Counted from the stretch's first letter, positions 26,189 through 38,213 are shown. The stretch: DNA of 64,000 bases from Eucalyptus grandis (GCF_016545825.1 NC_052613.1:43010112-43074111); one strand, 5' to 3'. The notes: generated by a model not told the origin, from the sequence alone. A program made the numbers and translations.

Positions 26189-29100
26189 ATGGCATCAACA
26201 TCGTCGACGCAGTTCTTTGGCCTCGGAGATGAGAGCCAAAACCAGATGATGCTTCAGCAGCAGTCCTCCACGACAACCTCTTCGACCGGCCCGATGCCGC
26301 CGCCACCCAAGAAGAAGAGGAACCAGCCTGGAACTCCAAGCAAGTCCCCCACCCTCATGATCTTTCAATTCCAATCTCTATGCCTCCCTGCAAAAAAATG
26401 GGGGAATTTCTTTTCCCATTTATTTTCTTGCTCAATAGCAGCCGTTACTCTCTCTCGCTTGACTTCTCTTCACACTTTTTCAATGGAGAGGAGAAAAAAA
26501 ATTCAGTACCCATCCGTTGCGGTTCTCATTTCACATAATATATATACCCTTTTGTTTGTATGTTCTTCTTCAGCTAAAAGATGTAATTCTTGGTTCAATT
26601 TTGTTCTTTCTTTTCCTAATTGTCTGTTTTTTGTTTGTTCTTTGCCTCTCTCTCTCTCTCTCTCTCTTTTTTTTTTTTTTTTTTTTTTGGGGGTCCTTGC
26701 AGATCCAGACGCAGAAGTGATAGCACTATCTCCCAAGACCCTAATGGCAACAAACAGGTTCATTTGTGAGGTATGCAACAAAGGGTTCCAAAGGGAGCAA
26801 AACCTACAGCTCCACAGAAGAGGACACAACCTGCCTTGGAAGCTGAAGCAGAAGACCACAAAGGACGTGAAGCGCAAGGTCTACCTCTGCCCCGAGCCCA
26901 CCTGCGTCCACCACGACCCGTCCCGGGCCCTCGGCGACCTCACCGGCATCAAGAAGCACTACTCACGCAAGCATGGCGAGAAGAAGTGGAAGTGCGAGAA
27001 GTGCTCCAAGCGCTATGCTGTCCAGTCTGATTGGAAGGCTCACTCCAAGATCTGCGGCACTCGGGAATACCGGTGCGATTGCGGCACCCTCTTCTCTAGG
27101 TATGCTGCTACTATTACACTAATTTCACTCAACGACACTCCCCTTATCTGTCCATCTATCTTATTCTTTGTGTTCACCATCCAATGACGCCGCCTACGCT
27201 ATGGTTAGAGTTTTATTGTAAGCTTTTTGGTGATAACTTCAATCATTCGGTCATCCATTGAATCGAACGAGCTGACCCTGAAAAGCAATTCGCTCTTTTA
27301 CCCCAAAGCTTGAGAAAGAGGACCTGGACGAGAGGGATTTGATGCCTTTTGAACCTCAAACACAAAAGGAGGAAAAGGGTTCATTCGATTTTGAATGATG
27401 GGTAGTCCGAGGTTACTTATCTTTTATTTCTCTCTCTCTCTCTTTTTTTCTCAAGATTTCAAATTTGGGTCATCTCACTTATCTTCGATTGTCATTAGGT
27501 GTTGGGTAATCCCTAGCCAGCACAAACAAAAAGCTTCCTCTTTCTGAATCTTCATCATCTTGTGCTTGGCTGTCCATGCGTACGTGGAGGTTAACCGCCC
27601 AAGGACAGCCTCCACGTGAACATCTGTGAAACGGAGCGGTCTGAAAACAACAAGGATCTTTCTTTTTTTTTCCGTTCTTTTTTTTTTTTTTTTTTTGCGT
27701 TTCTTCGGTTTCACAGTGAGAGCAAAAAATTTGAAGCTTGTTTTTGTTTTGCCTCTTCTTTTTTGTTTCACAACCTATTCATTCCTCGAGAACAACGCCC
27801 TTTCTCACTCATTCATCTATCTTGTTTTGTTTTTTGGGCCTCCCTTGTTCACGTGTTGTTTAACGACGCGAGGGGGCGGATTTGTCGTCGTTTCTCACGA
27901 GTCGCATAATATTGTTCCCAGTTTTTTGTTCTCTTCTAGCTTGGCTCCATTGTACAGCTCTCTCTCTCAGGTCCTCTCCTTTTCATGAAAACATCTTGAC
28001 ATTTTTGCCAAAGATGCCCTCCCTCCCTCCCCTCCCTCCCTCTACCAGCCATTCTCTTTCCTTGTAATTTGAGATTGGTGCCTCGTTCAGTGACCTTGCA
28101 AGTGCAGGTTATCATGGGTCGATCAGAGGTGCTAAAAATATTCTTGGGTTTTCTTCTTTCTTTTCTTTTTGGCTGAAAATGGAGACCCAGATTGTCCAAG
28201 GGGATCGCTTTCTTGCAATTACTCAGATGGACAAGTTTCTGGGAAAAAATTTAGGTGGCTTCAAGGTTCTTTCACCAAATTGGCAAATAATTCTATCCTC
28301 TCATTTAATTGAGAGCCAGTCCCGGACATGGTAAACTTAGGGTTTTTATTTGATTGTTCACGAATCATTATCGACGTCAGGGTCTCCGATAGTAAGGATT
28401 CTGGGTCACTTGCGCCTTAAATTCTTTTCCACATTCGGGTAGCGCATTTAATAAGGCTTCATTCATTTCAGGCATTTCTTTTCGGGACGGAATTTGTTTG
28501 TGCCTCATCATTTCCTCATCTCCTATTCCCATAATTGCCCTACTCTCGACTCATATCGGAGGTGTTCCTCCCCTATAGTGTTTTACCTTTTTTTGCCTAT
28601 TACAAAATTTGTCCTCCATCTAGGAAATTAGTATGGCTTTTATGCATAAAACTACTGCACTAGAAATTCACTTCTTTCTTATTGGATTCACGATCATCCT
28701 GCTTCATTTTAACCTTTAGCTAGCTAGTGGGAATGCGTGTGGAGATTATGGAATTGGCTAGTGAAATCAATCGTAATCACTATCACTAAGACCATGAAGG
28801 GTCCATGGTGCGTCGTATCAATCACTCATTCACTATTTGATGGTCCTAAGTGAGTTACACGTGATTTAACAACCAAGTATTGGTGTCCATAGCAATTAGA
28901 GGACCGATCCATTTTCAAAAAGCACCCTTTGCTTGGATCTTCCAGGAGCAAGTAGAAAGCTGGGTGTCATGATATTAGAACCAAAATGAAGACCATGTCG
29001 ACTTTGTTTAATTTCTCCTACAGGCCCTAACCCTCATTTTCCACAATTTCTCCTATAGCCCCTAACCCTCATTATCCACGACTCATTTTCAATATGCATT

Positions 29101-30404
29101 TCCCTCATCCTTTCACGTTGTCATAATAGTTAAATTCGATCCCCGCCATAGCTTCATTGAATAAATTAAATGTTTTCTCTTTTTTTCTGGGCAGGCGCGA
29201 CAGTTTCATCACCCACAGGGCCTTTTGCGACGCTCTAGCTCAAGAAAGCGCGAGGCACCCATCAAGCTTGAACACTTTGGGGAACAACCTCTATGGCAAC
29301 AACATCGGTTTGGGCCTCTCTCACCAGGTTGGCTCCCAATTGCCCATCCTCCAAACACATAACCACCCACCAAGCAACATGCTCCGGCTTGGCGGCGCCT
29401 CCAACTCCTCTAACTTCTCGCAGCCGCCCCACCCAATGCCTCCTCCTCCCGCCACGTTTTTCAAGCCTGAAGCTGCCGACTCCCTGCACGATCTCCCAAG
29501 CCACAATCCCCTCTCCGGGTTGATGCAGCTGCCAAACCTTCAAGGTAACTCTAGCGCCTCCCAATCGAACCTCTTCAACCTCAGCTTCTTCGGCAACAAT
29601 GCCGCCGCTGCCAGCGACAATGCCACCACTGCCACAGCCGCCGCTGCCAACTTTCCATCTCAAGGCTTCTTGGGCCAGTTCAATGGCGGGAACAATGGCA
29701 GCAACCAACCGTCTGGTCTTTTCTCAGATGACCGGGTCGGATCAGGGTTTTCTTCTTTATTCAATGCCTCAGCGCAGAATGAGAGCGTGGTGGCTCACAT
29801 GTCCGCAACTGCGCTACTTCAAAAGGCAGCTCAAATGGGGTCCATAACAAGCGGCAACAGCTCCTCCTTGTTGGGCGGATTGGGAAGCTCATCAGGCGGC
29901 GGCGGCAGTGCTGTCAACCGGCAAATGGGGTCCGTCAACTTCAGTGGAGGCAGTGGCAGTTTTCCTGACAGTGGCGGGAAGCTGCCACCACAGATGGAAA
30001 GCGAGAGCCATCTCCGGGGTTTGATCAGTTCTTTCGCCGGTGGAAGCTCTTCAATATTCGGAGGTGGCGGCGGTCATGAGCATGAGAACAGCTTCAGCGG
30101 TTTCAATGAAAGCAATATGTCGTTGGATCATCATCATCACCATCAGGACCAAAGTAGTGCGAGCTTCTGCAATGTGAACGACGCCAAGTTGCACCAGAAT
30201 CTCACGACGAGCATGGGAGGGTCCGATAAATTAACTTTGGACTTCCTGGGTGTGGGAGGGATGATGAGGAAAAGAACGGACGGTGGTTTCGCGCATAGAG
30301 AGCAGCAGCAGCAACAACATGGGACGATCAACATGAGCTCACTAGACAGAGACAGGAAGTCAGAGCAGGGAAGTCAACCATTTGGGAGTTCGAAAATGCA
30401 TTGA
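26189..30404 (+). CDS. IDD5: IDD C2H2 zinc-finger transcription factor, IDD4/IDD5 clade
   Basis: Nuclear DNA-binding regulator of the plant INDETERMINATE DOMAIN family, which works with GRAS proteins such as DELLA, SCR and SHR. Exons 26189-26339, 26703-27099 and 29195-30404 give 585 aa. Seen: KKKRN basic signal (41-45); finger 1 C72/C75/H88/H92; finger 2 C113/C118/H136/H141; finger 3 (C2HC) C148/C151/H164/C168; finger 4 C175/C177/H190/C194, ending [16 protein letters not shown]. The linker after finger 4 ([11 protein letters not shown]) is what I recall for IDD5 (RAVEN). The C-terminal [11 protein letters not shown] (388-398) and LTLDFLG (529-535) motifs are the family's partner-binding and activation segments. 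Between them lie Asn/Ser/Gly-rich sequence and a His run near 495. Intron 1 is GC-AG, donor A|GCAAGT, at the usual family position. Intron 2 is 2.1 kb. Clade is firm; the exact orthologue needs a tree. Confidence 0.93.
26340..26702 (+). other. GC-AG intron 1 of the IDD gene, stop-free in frame
   Basis: The intron starts GCAAGT and ends in a CT/T tract followed by TTGCAG. It is 363 bases, exactly 121 codons, with no stop in the IDD frame. A transcript that kept it would still encode all four fingers, with a 121-residue hydrophobic insertion between the basic signal and finger 1. Confidence 0.75.
27568..27617. other. Interleaved inverted repeats in IDD intron 2
   Basis: GGCTGTCC (27568-27575) pairs with GGACAGCC (27603-27610), and ACGTGGAGG (27582-27590) pairs with CCTCCACGT (27609-27617). 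The order a-b-a'-b' allows either hairpin or a pseudoknot-like fold. The second pair carries two ACGTGG (G-box/ABRE core) sites in opposite directions. Confidence 0.45.
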
Positions 30405-30707
30405 AGGAATTGACAGTTGACCGAGAACGTGAGGAGGGAAAAAGAGGTCAGTCCATCAGCTGGTAGGTTTTATAAAGGATAAATATGTGCGGCCAAAACA
30501 AAATTGTAAGAAGAACAAACGCATGTCAAAGTAGGGTTTGTCTTCATTAGGGCTTTTTCTTTTTTTTTTTTTCCCCGTATCTTCAGGGAGAATGCACTAT
30601 CCCACTCTCCCACCTTCATATTTTTTCTCTTCGAACGATTCAGTTTGTAATGTTGGCTACAATTGAATGTGTACTTGCTTAGTTAGAGCAACAAGCTTGC
30701 ACACGTC

Positions 30708-30708
<1 letters not shown>

Positions 30709-30787
<79 letters not shown>
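30709..30787. repeat. Long (CT)n microsatellite in the IDD 3' flank
   Basis: Nearly 80 bases of CT repeat with one interruption, about 300 bases after the IDD stop codon. It is probably in or just past the 3' UTR. This is the longest pure dinucleotide tract in the window. Confidence 0.95.
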
Positions 30788-30790
<3 letters not shown>

Positions 30791-30799
30791 CGTGAAGAA

Positions 30800-33700
30800 T
30801 TAATTGTTTTTCTGCCATATCTAAGCAGAAACAAATTATTGCCGTTACGTTGCTGCGGTGGAAACACCAGTGAAGTTGGGTTTTTATATTTCCCAATGCA
30901 TTACGCATGTCTTTAATATACGGTTGGGTTCCACGTTAGTATTGAAAAATTAGGGTATAGGCTCATTTTACGATGATTACAATGGTACATTTATAGTCAA
31001 TTTCATGATGCAACCATTCTTTTGCTGCCTATATCCCTTTTCCTGTTCTGGCAAAAAAAATTATATCCTTTATCCTGGAATCATGTATGAAATCCACGTG
31101 ACCTGTGAAGAAAGATAGTCTGAGTTTGTGAACAAGCTTTCGTCAACCATACCTATATTATCTTAAGTTTATATAGTATATATCCACGTTAATAGATATG
31201 CTAAATATACATGACAGATTCATTTCCCGACAGCTTGAGCTCCTAAAAAAAGCGGTTTGTCCGGAACGGGGCACCTAAACATATCTCATGATGTGGAATC
31301 CGTTGTGTGTTATTCTCTTGCTAGCTTAACATTTTCTAAACAAGAAACAGTTATCCACGGAGTCGGAGGGAGGATAACCATCAGGTCCCAACATTAGATT
31401 TCAGGTACCTGCATAAGGCCCCGACAATAGAAACCGTACGTACGTTAGTTTCGAAACATTGTTTATAGTTCCCCAGGAAATTTCATCGGCCCCCCTCCAT
31501 GCTTCGTGTCTCGAGCCCTTGCTCGGTGAGCTTCCAAGAAGATGACAAATTTTCCATAATTGGGCAATTTGCCACGAGAAAGAGACCGCGACTCTACGGA
31601 AAGGAAGCAGCAGAATGTCAAGAACAAGGACAGTTCACGAGTGACGAAACCTCCTTTTCGTTTTTCTTTTCAAAACTTTTGCTTTCTTCCCACAGAATTT
31701 CCAATTTGGAGACTAGTAGTAGTAGCTACCAATCCCTTGCGTGTCGTGTTGCCTTTTTCCTTGTTATAGTCGTTCATGTTGAGACTAAGGAGAAGAAGCC
31801 ACGCATGATGGCTTCTTCTGAGTATTTTATAGTTTCCACAAGAATTTCGTTTGCTCACCTAATACCTAACCCTAATTTTATAGAATTTTCGTGCTCGCGT
31901 TCTATTTGACTCCCACGTCCATGCTGAAATTCGGGATCCCCCCTGTTGACATTCCGAAGACGCTTTCCACGCGTTTCCGCCTATCTTACTTATTCAAACC
32001 CTTGCTTGGACTTATATATTGAATATTCTCCTCTAATGAGCTCCTACTGTAGCCAGTTCCTAGGCCTGAGCAAACCTAACTAGTAACTTTTGTCTCGTTG
32101 ATGGTCCGTATAGCATAAAAGCGGTTCCTAGATGGTTATTAGCTTAGAACTTGTGGTCGTGGCTGCTATATTTGCTGTGCGTACATGCGTTATTGGGGTC
32201 TGACATGTGATGACTGTCTGTTTTTCTTTCTTTTTTATTGTGGTTTTGTCGCAGAGCGTTTATAGGCCAATCGCTTGGAGGAATCTGCAGTCCGTGACTT
32301 GTTCGCAGATCTAACTGTTTTTACTCATGAAAATTTGAAATCCCCGAAGGGGAACCTTATCGAGGGTTGTCATGTAGGGCTCCTGATATTCGGTCCCCCA
32401 AAAATAACTAGTTAAAGCATATTTAAAAAAAAAAAAAATAAAAAAATAATAATAATAATAATAAAAAGTGGGGTTCCAAAAGGCACGGAAATCTGTCTTT
32501 TCAACTGCAGCCGTAACTGATGTTCATCCTTGTGAAAACTTTCGAACGAAGATGCTCGCTCAAGTTCTTTCATCGTTCCAACAAGCTTACCTTTTGTATC
32601 ATCTTAGTGTCACAATTTATTTGCTTGTTAGTAGGGATTTACACGTTGAGATTTTGCTTGCTGTGCCGGATACAACACATGGAGATTGATGAAATACATG
32701 AAAAAGGCAACGACAATTTAGTAGAAGCTTTAATTGATTCAAATCATTTTCTCACAACTTTGTTTTTTAGAAAGAAAAAAAAATTATAATGCATACTGCT
32801 TTGATAGAGAGATCAGCATTGTAATGGTCTTTTGAGTAACTATTTTTTTGGGCTGCGCCCGTCTCATTGCAAAAAACTGGATCGTATATGGGTCCACGGG
32901 AAATTCACATGTTTGATGACTATGATGAACTAACTGCGAGTGCGTTGGGTTCACCGAAGGCTAGCTTCTCGAGCAAAATATGCAAGAGGACCGAGAGAGG
33001 GAGACAGGAGACGGAGACAGAGTCGGAGACAGAGACGGAGACGGGATAGGTGAAAAAAGTTCAATGGATTGGTTAATCAAGTTTCTCTAGAGAGGGAGAC
33101 GAAGAGGTGGGAAAAGATCGATAGATTGTTTGATTAATGAACTCTCCATTGACTCAATGGATTTTCTTCTACGTAAACTCAAATAGATTAGAAAAGAATT
33201 CGAGAAAATGTGTGGTCATGTTATGGTGATCGCCAGGGACGGAGCGTCATTATATGGGCGGTGTCAATTGAACCCATTGAAAATTTGTAATTTAACTACT
33301 ATTTAACAATAAATTGTCATGTGCAGTGAACATTTGCTGACCCATTATATTGTAGATTTTGACACCACCAAATAATTGAGACGACAAACTTCAACTCATT
33401 AGACTCGCAAACTCTAAATTGCAATCGAAAAAAAAACCTAATCTCAAATTTAAAATAAAATATCATTAAACTAATTAAATCAGTTTACTATAAGGTCTCA
33501 TGTGGCCTTAAATTCTTTCCCTTTTTTTTTGGGACTTTTACATGAATCGGGTACGAACACTACCCTTCTAAATAATTTTCGATCCGAAATAATGAGTGCG
33601 GCCGATATCACATTTTAGATGAAGAAAAGCTCTCAGGGCCTCTAGTTATCACATCATCCATGCACTCAACCGGTCATGTAATCCGTAATGTTGGATCGAT

Positions 33701-34150
33701 AGCATCTTCGAGCGAAAAAGGCAGTGCAATGCATAGCATTTTGCTTATTAATCGATTGATGTGATTCTCTTGAAGCATCTATAGATCTCTCCACAGAAAC
33801 GGGGTGTGCGCTATTTTTTATATTACATAATTCCTATGCATAGAAAGCGCACAAAAGATTGTCTGATCTATATGAGAGTTAATTAGCCTTGACCAGTCTT
33901 ATTACCATTAATGTTTTAATGTATATTTTTTCCGAGTATGACAACGAGAAAAACATGAATATGGATGCATGTTTGCTTTATTTCGATGACCCCACTAACA
34001 AAAAGCCGAAGGTCCGTCCCCGGTGATCACGTCCACGGAAAAGAATCGAGTCAAAATATCACTACGAAGAATCGCGAAGCACATAAAACGCCAACCATAA
34101 CTGACCTTAAAATATCAAAACTGGAACCAAACATCGATAAGGAAGCGTAA
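30800..34150. other. Intergenic DNA after the IDD gene
   Basis: No gene is supported. It holds an (AAT)n tract near 32445-32464 and, at 32990-33050, a short GAGACG/GAGACA hexamer run that codes a Glu-Thr repeat by chance. ORFs of 60-136 codons at 31.5-31.9 and 32.5-32.8 kb resemble no family. Confidence 0.5.
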
Positions 34151-34171
34151 TAATATAATGAATAAGTTATC

Positions 34172-35273
34172 GAGCAATGCTAAGAGAACGGCACCGTTAT
34201 TCTCAAAGAATAATGGTGCTTTATGGACCATATATTTTTATTCAATGGGAATGGCAATCGACAAAACAAATTTGGAAAATAAATCATGATATAAAATTCT
34301 CACCTATTGAATAAAAATTATTTTTCCATAAAGAAAATGAAAATTCCTATTTGGCCTATTTAATACTTTGCATGACTACTTAAATATAAAACTTAATTCT
34401 TTTGCGGAGTACTCGCGAAAACATTTTCACTAATTCTAAATAAAATAAAATTCAAATGTGCAACCCATGCACTCATTCTAACCTAATTTAATGAGATTTC
34501 TAAGAATTACAGAAGAAGTAAAAAAAATTGAAAGTTGGCTAGCATGGTAATAAAGGGGGGTTGTATAAAAGAAAAAAGCATTGAGGTAAAATAAAATAAA
34601 ATTAATCAAACAAATCCAACATACTTAAATTTTTAATATAAAATTCATTTAGAGTTAGTCACAACATGATCACTTCGATTATTGAGTTAATTTGGACCGC
34701 AATTGCTTGAGTAGGATTTATTAATGCTTTAAGTTATGTAGATTGGGTATCCAAACTCTTTATTTTGACAATTATATTCATTTTGTTCATTGCTGAAAAT
34801 TTTCATTCAAAATTGCAAGTGTGAAAAATGTTCAATCATAGAGGTGTTGTTAATAGAAATCCAACATTTATTTGGTCTTATAATAAAGATGTTTAAACCC
34901 TTCTTTCCAAATTCTAAGTAAAGATATTTTATGTTGATGATATTTCCAACATGGAAAGGGGAGGTGGAGGGTTCGAATGCCCACATTTTCGTGAGGGGAT
35001 TGGGATGGGGATGATTTAGTTTCAAGTGTGGGTTTTGACTCCCACGCTCTATAAGGAGGCAAGGCAAAAATTTGAGAGTGAAAGTTAGAGTAGGAATAGA
35101 GTAAGACCGACAAAAAAAAAAAATGACTTGTGGGATCCACAGTTCTCTCAAGGAATCATTTCACTTGCCATTTCCATTGAAGGGGAATATATGGTGTTGT
35201 TCATAGAGTAGAATCATTTCACAAAGCTCCGTAATTCTTAGAGAATAAAGGTGTTGTTCTCTTAGTATTTCTC
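34172..35273. mobile_element. Mutator-like (MULE) non-autonomous element, 1.1 kb
   Basis: The ends are inverted repeats: left GAG(C)AAT(G)CTAAGAGAAC, right end in reverse complement GAG(A)AAT(A)CTAAGAGAAC. The match continues through CACC(x)TTATTCTC(x)AAGAAT for about 55 bases, then resumes after a small gap in an ATATATT...TTCAATGG(x)AATGGCAA segment. Flanking direct repeats ATAAGTTATC at 34162-34171 and 35274-35283 are 10 bases, close to the 9-10 bp duplication typical of Mutator elements. There is no transposase ORF. A SINE-like copy lies inside, near the right end. Confidence 0.85.
34940..35123 (+). mobile_element. SINE-like element, copy 1 of 3 (nested in the MULE)
   Basis: It carries a near-perfect Pol III B box, GGTTCGAATGCC (34970-34981). 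A body follows with GATTTAGTTTCAAGTGTGGG, CTCCCACGCTCTATAAGGAGG and GAGAGTGAAAGTTAGAGTA, then ACCGAC and A(12) at 35112-35123. The same order of blocks occurs in the copies at 43.6 kb (plus) and 22.0 kb (minus). The 5' end and target duplication are not resolved; the true start may be further left. Confidence 0.7.
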
Positions 35274-35549
35274 ATAAGTTATCTGGAAGTGTCACTCCTG
35301 CAACCTATTCAAATAATGCAAATAAGAATATTAGAAGTACCAAAATATACGACTTACAATTTGGTCGCGCAATTTTACGAATAATAATTTCGGTTTCTAT
35401 TTCGCTCGAATTACTTCTGCAAGAAAATATCTTTCATCGAAAATTATTCTTCAGATTTTATTAAGGGGGACAAGGTTGTGACCCAATTCTAGACAAAGGA
35501 TATCTCATGCGAGATCAAATTTAACTTTTTTAATCCAAACAACACTGAA

Positions 35550-35800
35550 CAATATTGGGCTGAATTGGAATTTAATCAACAACGTGGCCCACAAGTTACG
35601 TGATCAACCCCAAAATATGTCGGAATTCAATCAATGGCACAAATCGAGGATAGTAGAATACAATGCTAGAATTTAATTAACAATAATGTATCAGGATAAT
35701 GAGATACAATGCCAGAACTTGATCAACGACAATGCATTAGGCTAGTAAGATACAACGTCAAAATTTAATCAATGACAATACATCAAGATATAAATATGAG
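35550..35800. repeat. Degenerate 46-bp tandem repeat
   Basis: Three clear units start with AGA(A)TACAA(T/C)G near 35655, 35702 and 35748. They share (C)(x)AGAA(T/C)TT(A/G)AT(C/T)AA(C/T)(x)A(C/T)AAT. Weaker related units lie upstream from about 35550. It is not coding. Confidence 0.6.
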
Positions 35801-36454
35801 TCGAAACCTAATCGACCACGGGAATATAAAAGTTACAACCAAGGAAATTAAGGTACGCTATAGGAAAAATAAAGATAAAGAGATAACATTTTGATTGATT
35901 TGTTGGGGGGTTTCTCGCCAAATAACTTGTGATATATATAATGAAAATTTGGTAACTGCTTGACCGTCGTGTATCCTTTAGTAACCACTTCTGACTTTGT
36001 CAACAATTTTTTTTTGTACAACTCACTTCACCCATTTCTCTTATAAATGTCTTCGTCATGCCCTAAGGGTTATGTGGGTATTGATGACTAGTCCATTGAG
36101 TCTTCAAATAGCAACCACTCTTTGATAATGTGCACCTTTAATGCCTATTATCTTGGCATCTTGGGCAATATCTAAAGTGTTCTTTTTGAAATATTTGCTG
36201 CGAAAACCTATTCAAGAGGCCACCAGCTATCCATTAATGTAGTTTTAACAATTAGATACGTGCATCTTTTTATATTGTTATCTATCATTGGGTAGTTACT
36301 CTTATATTCATTGATATTTAAGCATGTATCAAATACTACTTTTGTGATATCCACATGATTACAGTATGTTTTTATCATATTTTCTCATGTAATCACGATA
36401 GGGTCAATTTCGGTATTAATAATTTCAAAAAGTTTTCGAAAAATTCAGTTGAGT

Positions 36455-36499
36455 GTCTTTAAGCAACTTTTTTTTTTTTTTTGTCTTTAAGCGACTTTT
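36455..36499 (-). mobile_element. Tiny poly(A) insertion with target duplication (minus)
   Basis: GTCTTTAAGC(A/G)ACTTTT occurs at about 36455-36471 and again at 36483-36499, with only a T-run between. Read on the minus strand this is GAC followed by a poly(A) tail between 17-bp direct repeats that differ by one base, as expected for an older event. Confidence 0.5.
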
Positions 36500-36841
36500 G
36501 CTCACAGGAGAATCTTACCTGTTGATGTGATTTTCTCCTTTTTTTTTTTTTTTTTTTGGATAAGATATGGAAAAGATAGCCAGTAGCAATTTCAAAAGTT
36601 ATGTAATATAATTGAGCACTCTGAAAGTTTTAGAATTTCTAGGTTGTCCATCAACACAAGTACAGAACAACACCAACATGAGTACTTGCACACTATTCAT
36701 CCTTAAATCATTGCAGCAAAAAAGGTTCCTTCCAATAATTGATTGACAAGATATTACATTTCAATGAGAAAATAATTTTTTAGCAGAAAAGAGACCATAA
36801 CCCTAAAATAATTGTTAAGCAACGTCACCACATAAACTTAT

Positions 36842-37683
36842 CTCAAAGGAAAAATATATAAATAATTTTTAAATTTTGACCCAATATATAATGTCATTCT
36901 TACACTTTTAATTTGTTCCATACGATTGTAAAAATCATTCTAAATATTTAGTTTAGTCCTTAAATTTTTATTTTGTTTAATCTAATCCTTAATTTTCCAT
37001 TAAAAAGTAAAAAAAATTGATATTTACATTATTACCCTGATTTTAGAATATATTCATTTCTTTTTTTTTTTGTCAACAAAAGATTTGTTGGTCACTATAC
37101 AATACTAACATTCAAATATATAATCTCATTTAAAGTTATATCGGGTTGATATTCCTGCTATTTTAATTTCACAATAAAAATATTTAACCAAGTTAATTAA
37201 GAAAACACAAGATAAAAGAAGTTGAATAATTTATCTATCTAAAAATTAGGAACAATATTAGATTAATATAAGTACAACACATCTACACGTAAATCACTAT
37301 CGTTGTTAAATGTTCTTCTTGGAAAACACTTACTTCAAAATAAAAGGTATATGAATCCAATATAAGTCTAAATGAGGTTATGTATACTAATGGAATTATA
37401 GTCGTATTTATAAAGATCAAAAAGGTAAAAAGATAAAAAGTAAACATATTTCTTGTTGATTAATATATTAAAATGAAAAGATTTTAGAAAATATGGGCAC
37501 TGTGAGTATGAAAATTTGTGAATAGTAGTACCAAAAGACCAATTTACTTTATTATAGAAAGCAAAGGCACCAGATTGAACATATTGAAAGTTTAGGGACT
37601 AGTTTAAATAGTAACAAATAAAAACTGTAAAGATGATATTGCAGATAGACTAAAGTTTAGAAACTATTTATATCATTTTGCCT
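36842..37683. mobile_element. Inverted-repeat element, about 840 bp
   Basis: The left end (ATATAAATAATTTTTAAATT..., then ATGTCATTCTTACA...TTTAATTTGTT) matches the reverse complement of the right end (ATATAAATAGTTTCTAAACT..., then ATATCATCTTTACA...TTTATTTGTT) over about 65 bases. The interior is AT-rich with no coding capacity. It is a diverged non-autonomous DNA element; the superfamily is not determined. Confidence 0.6.
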
Positions 37684-38213
37684 ATCTCAAATTGAGAAAT
37701 TAAGGTTGAATTGGTTAAATAGTTTTAAAGGGCTTTGCTAGTATAACAGTCCTTAGGTATTATGAGAATAACAATTTATTGTGACTCACATATTCTTGAA
37801 GAAATAAGTCAACAACAATTTATAATTATTTATAATTTATTTTTTGTGATCCAAAATAAATTGTTATTCTCACAATACATTAAGAACTGTCATGCAATTA
37901 TTTCTCAATTTGAAAATATACATGCTAGGATTCTGGCCAAAAAAAAAAAAAAAGAGTACAATAGAAGATTATGATATTTGATTAGGGATGAGTAATGAGA
38001 TCGAACAACCCAAAAATTGCATCGAACTAGCCATAGCTGATTGGTTCTAGCATAGTTCCAAGAAGAATCGGTCTGTTTCTTGATTCCCAAAAACCTAAGT
38101 TCCGCATTTAACCAATTCGGTTTCCAATTCTTATATTAACACCACTGGTTCAACCAAATAAGCCCATTCTAAGGTCGAATTGGTTTGGAAACTGATCTTA
38201 TATACCTTTTTAA

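Noticed and set aside
29262..29847. Minus- and plus-strand ORFs inside the last IDD exon
   Set aside because: Shadows of the Asn/Ser/Gly-rich IDD C-terminus; the IDD frame carries the conserved motifs.
34970..34981. Possible tRNA gene, because of GGTTCGAATGCC
   Set aside because: Only a B box is present. There is no cloverleaf, and the same sequence recurs with a poly(A) tail, so it is a SINE-like element.
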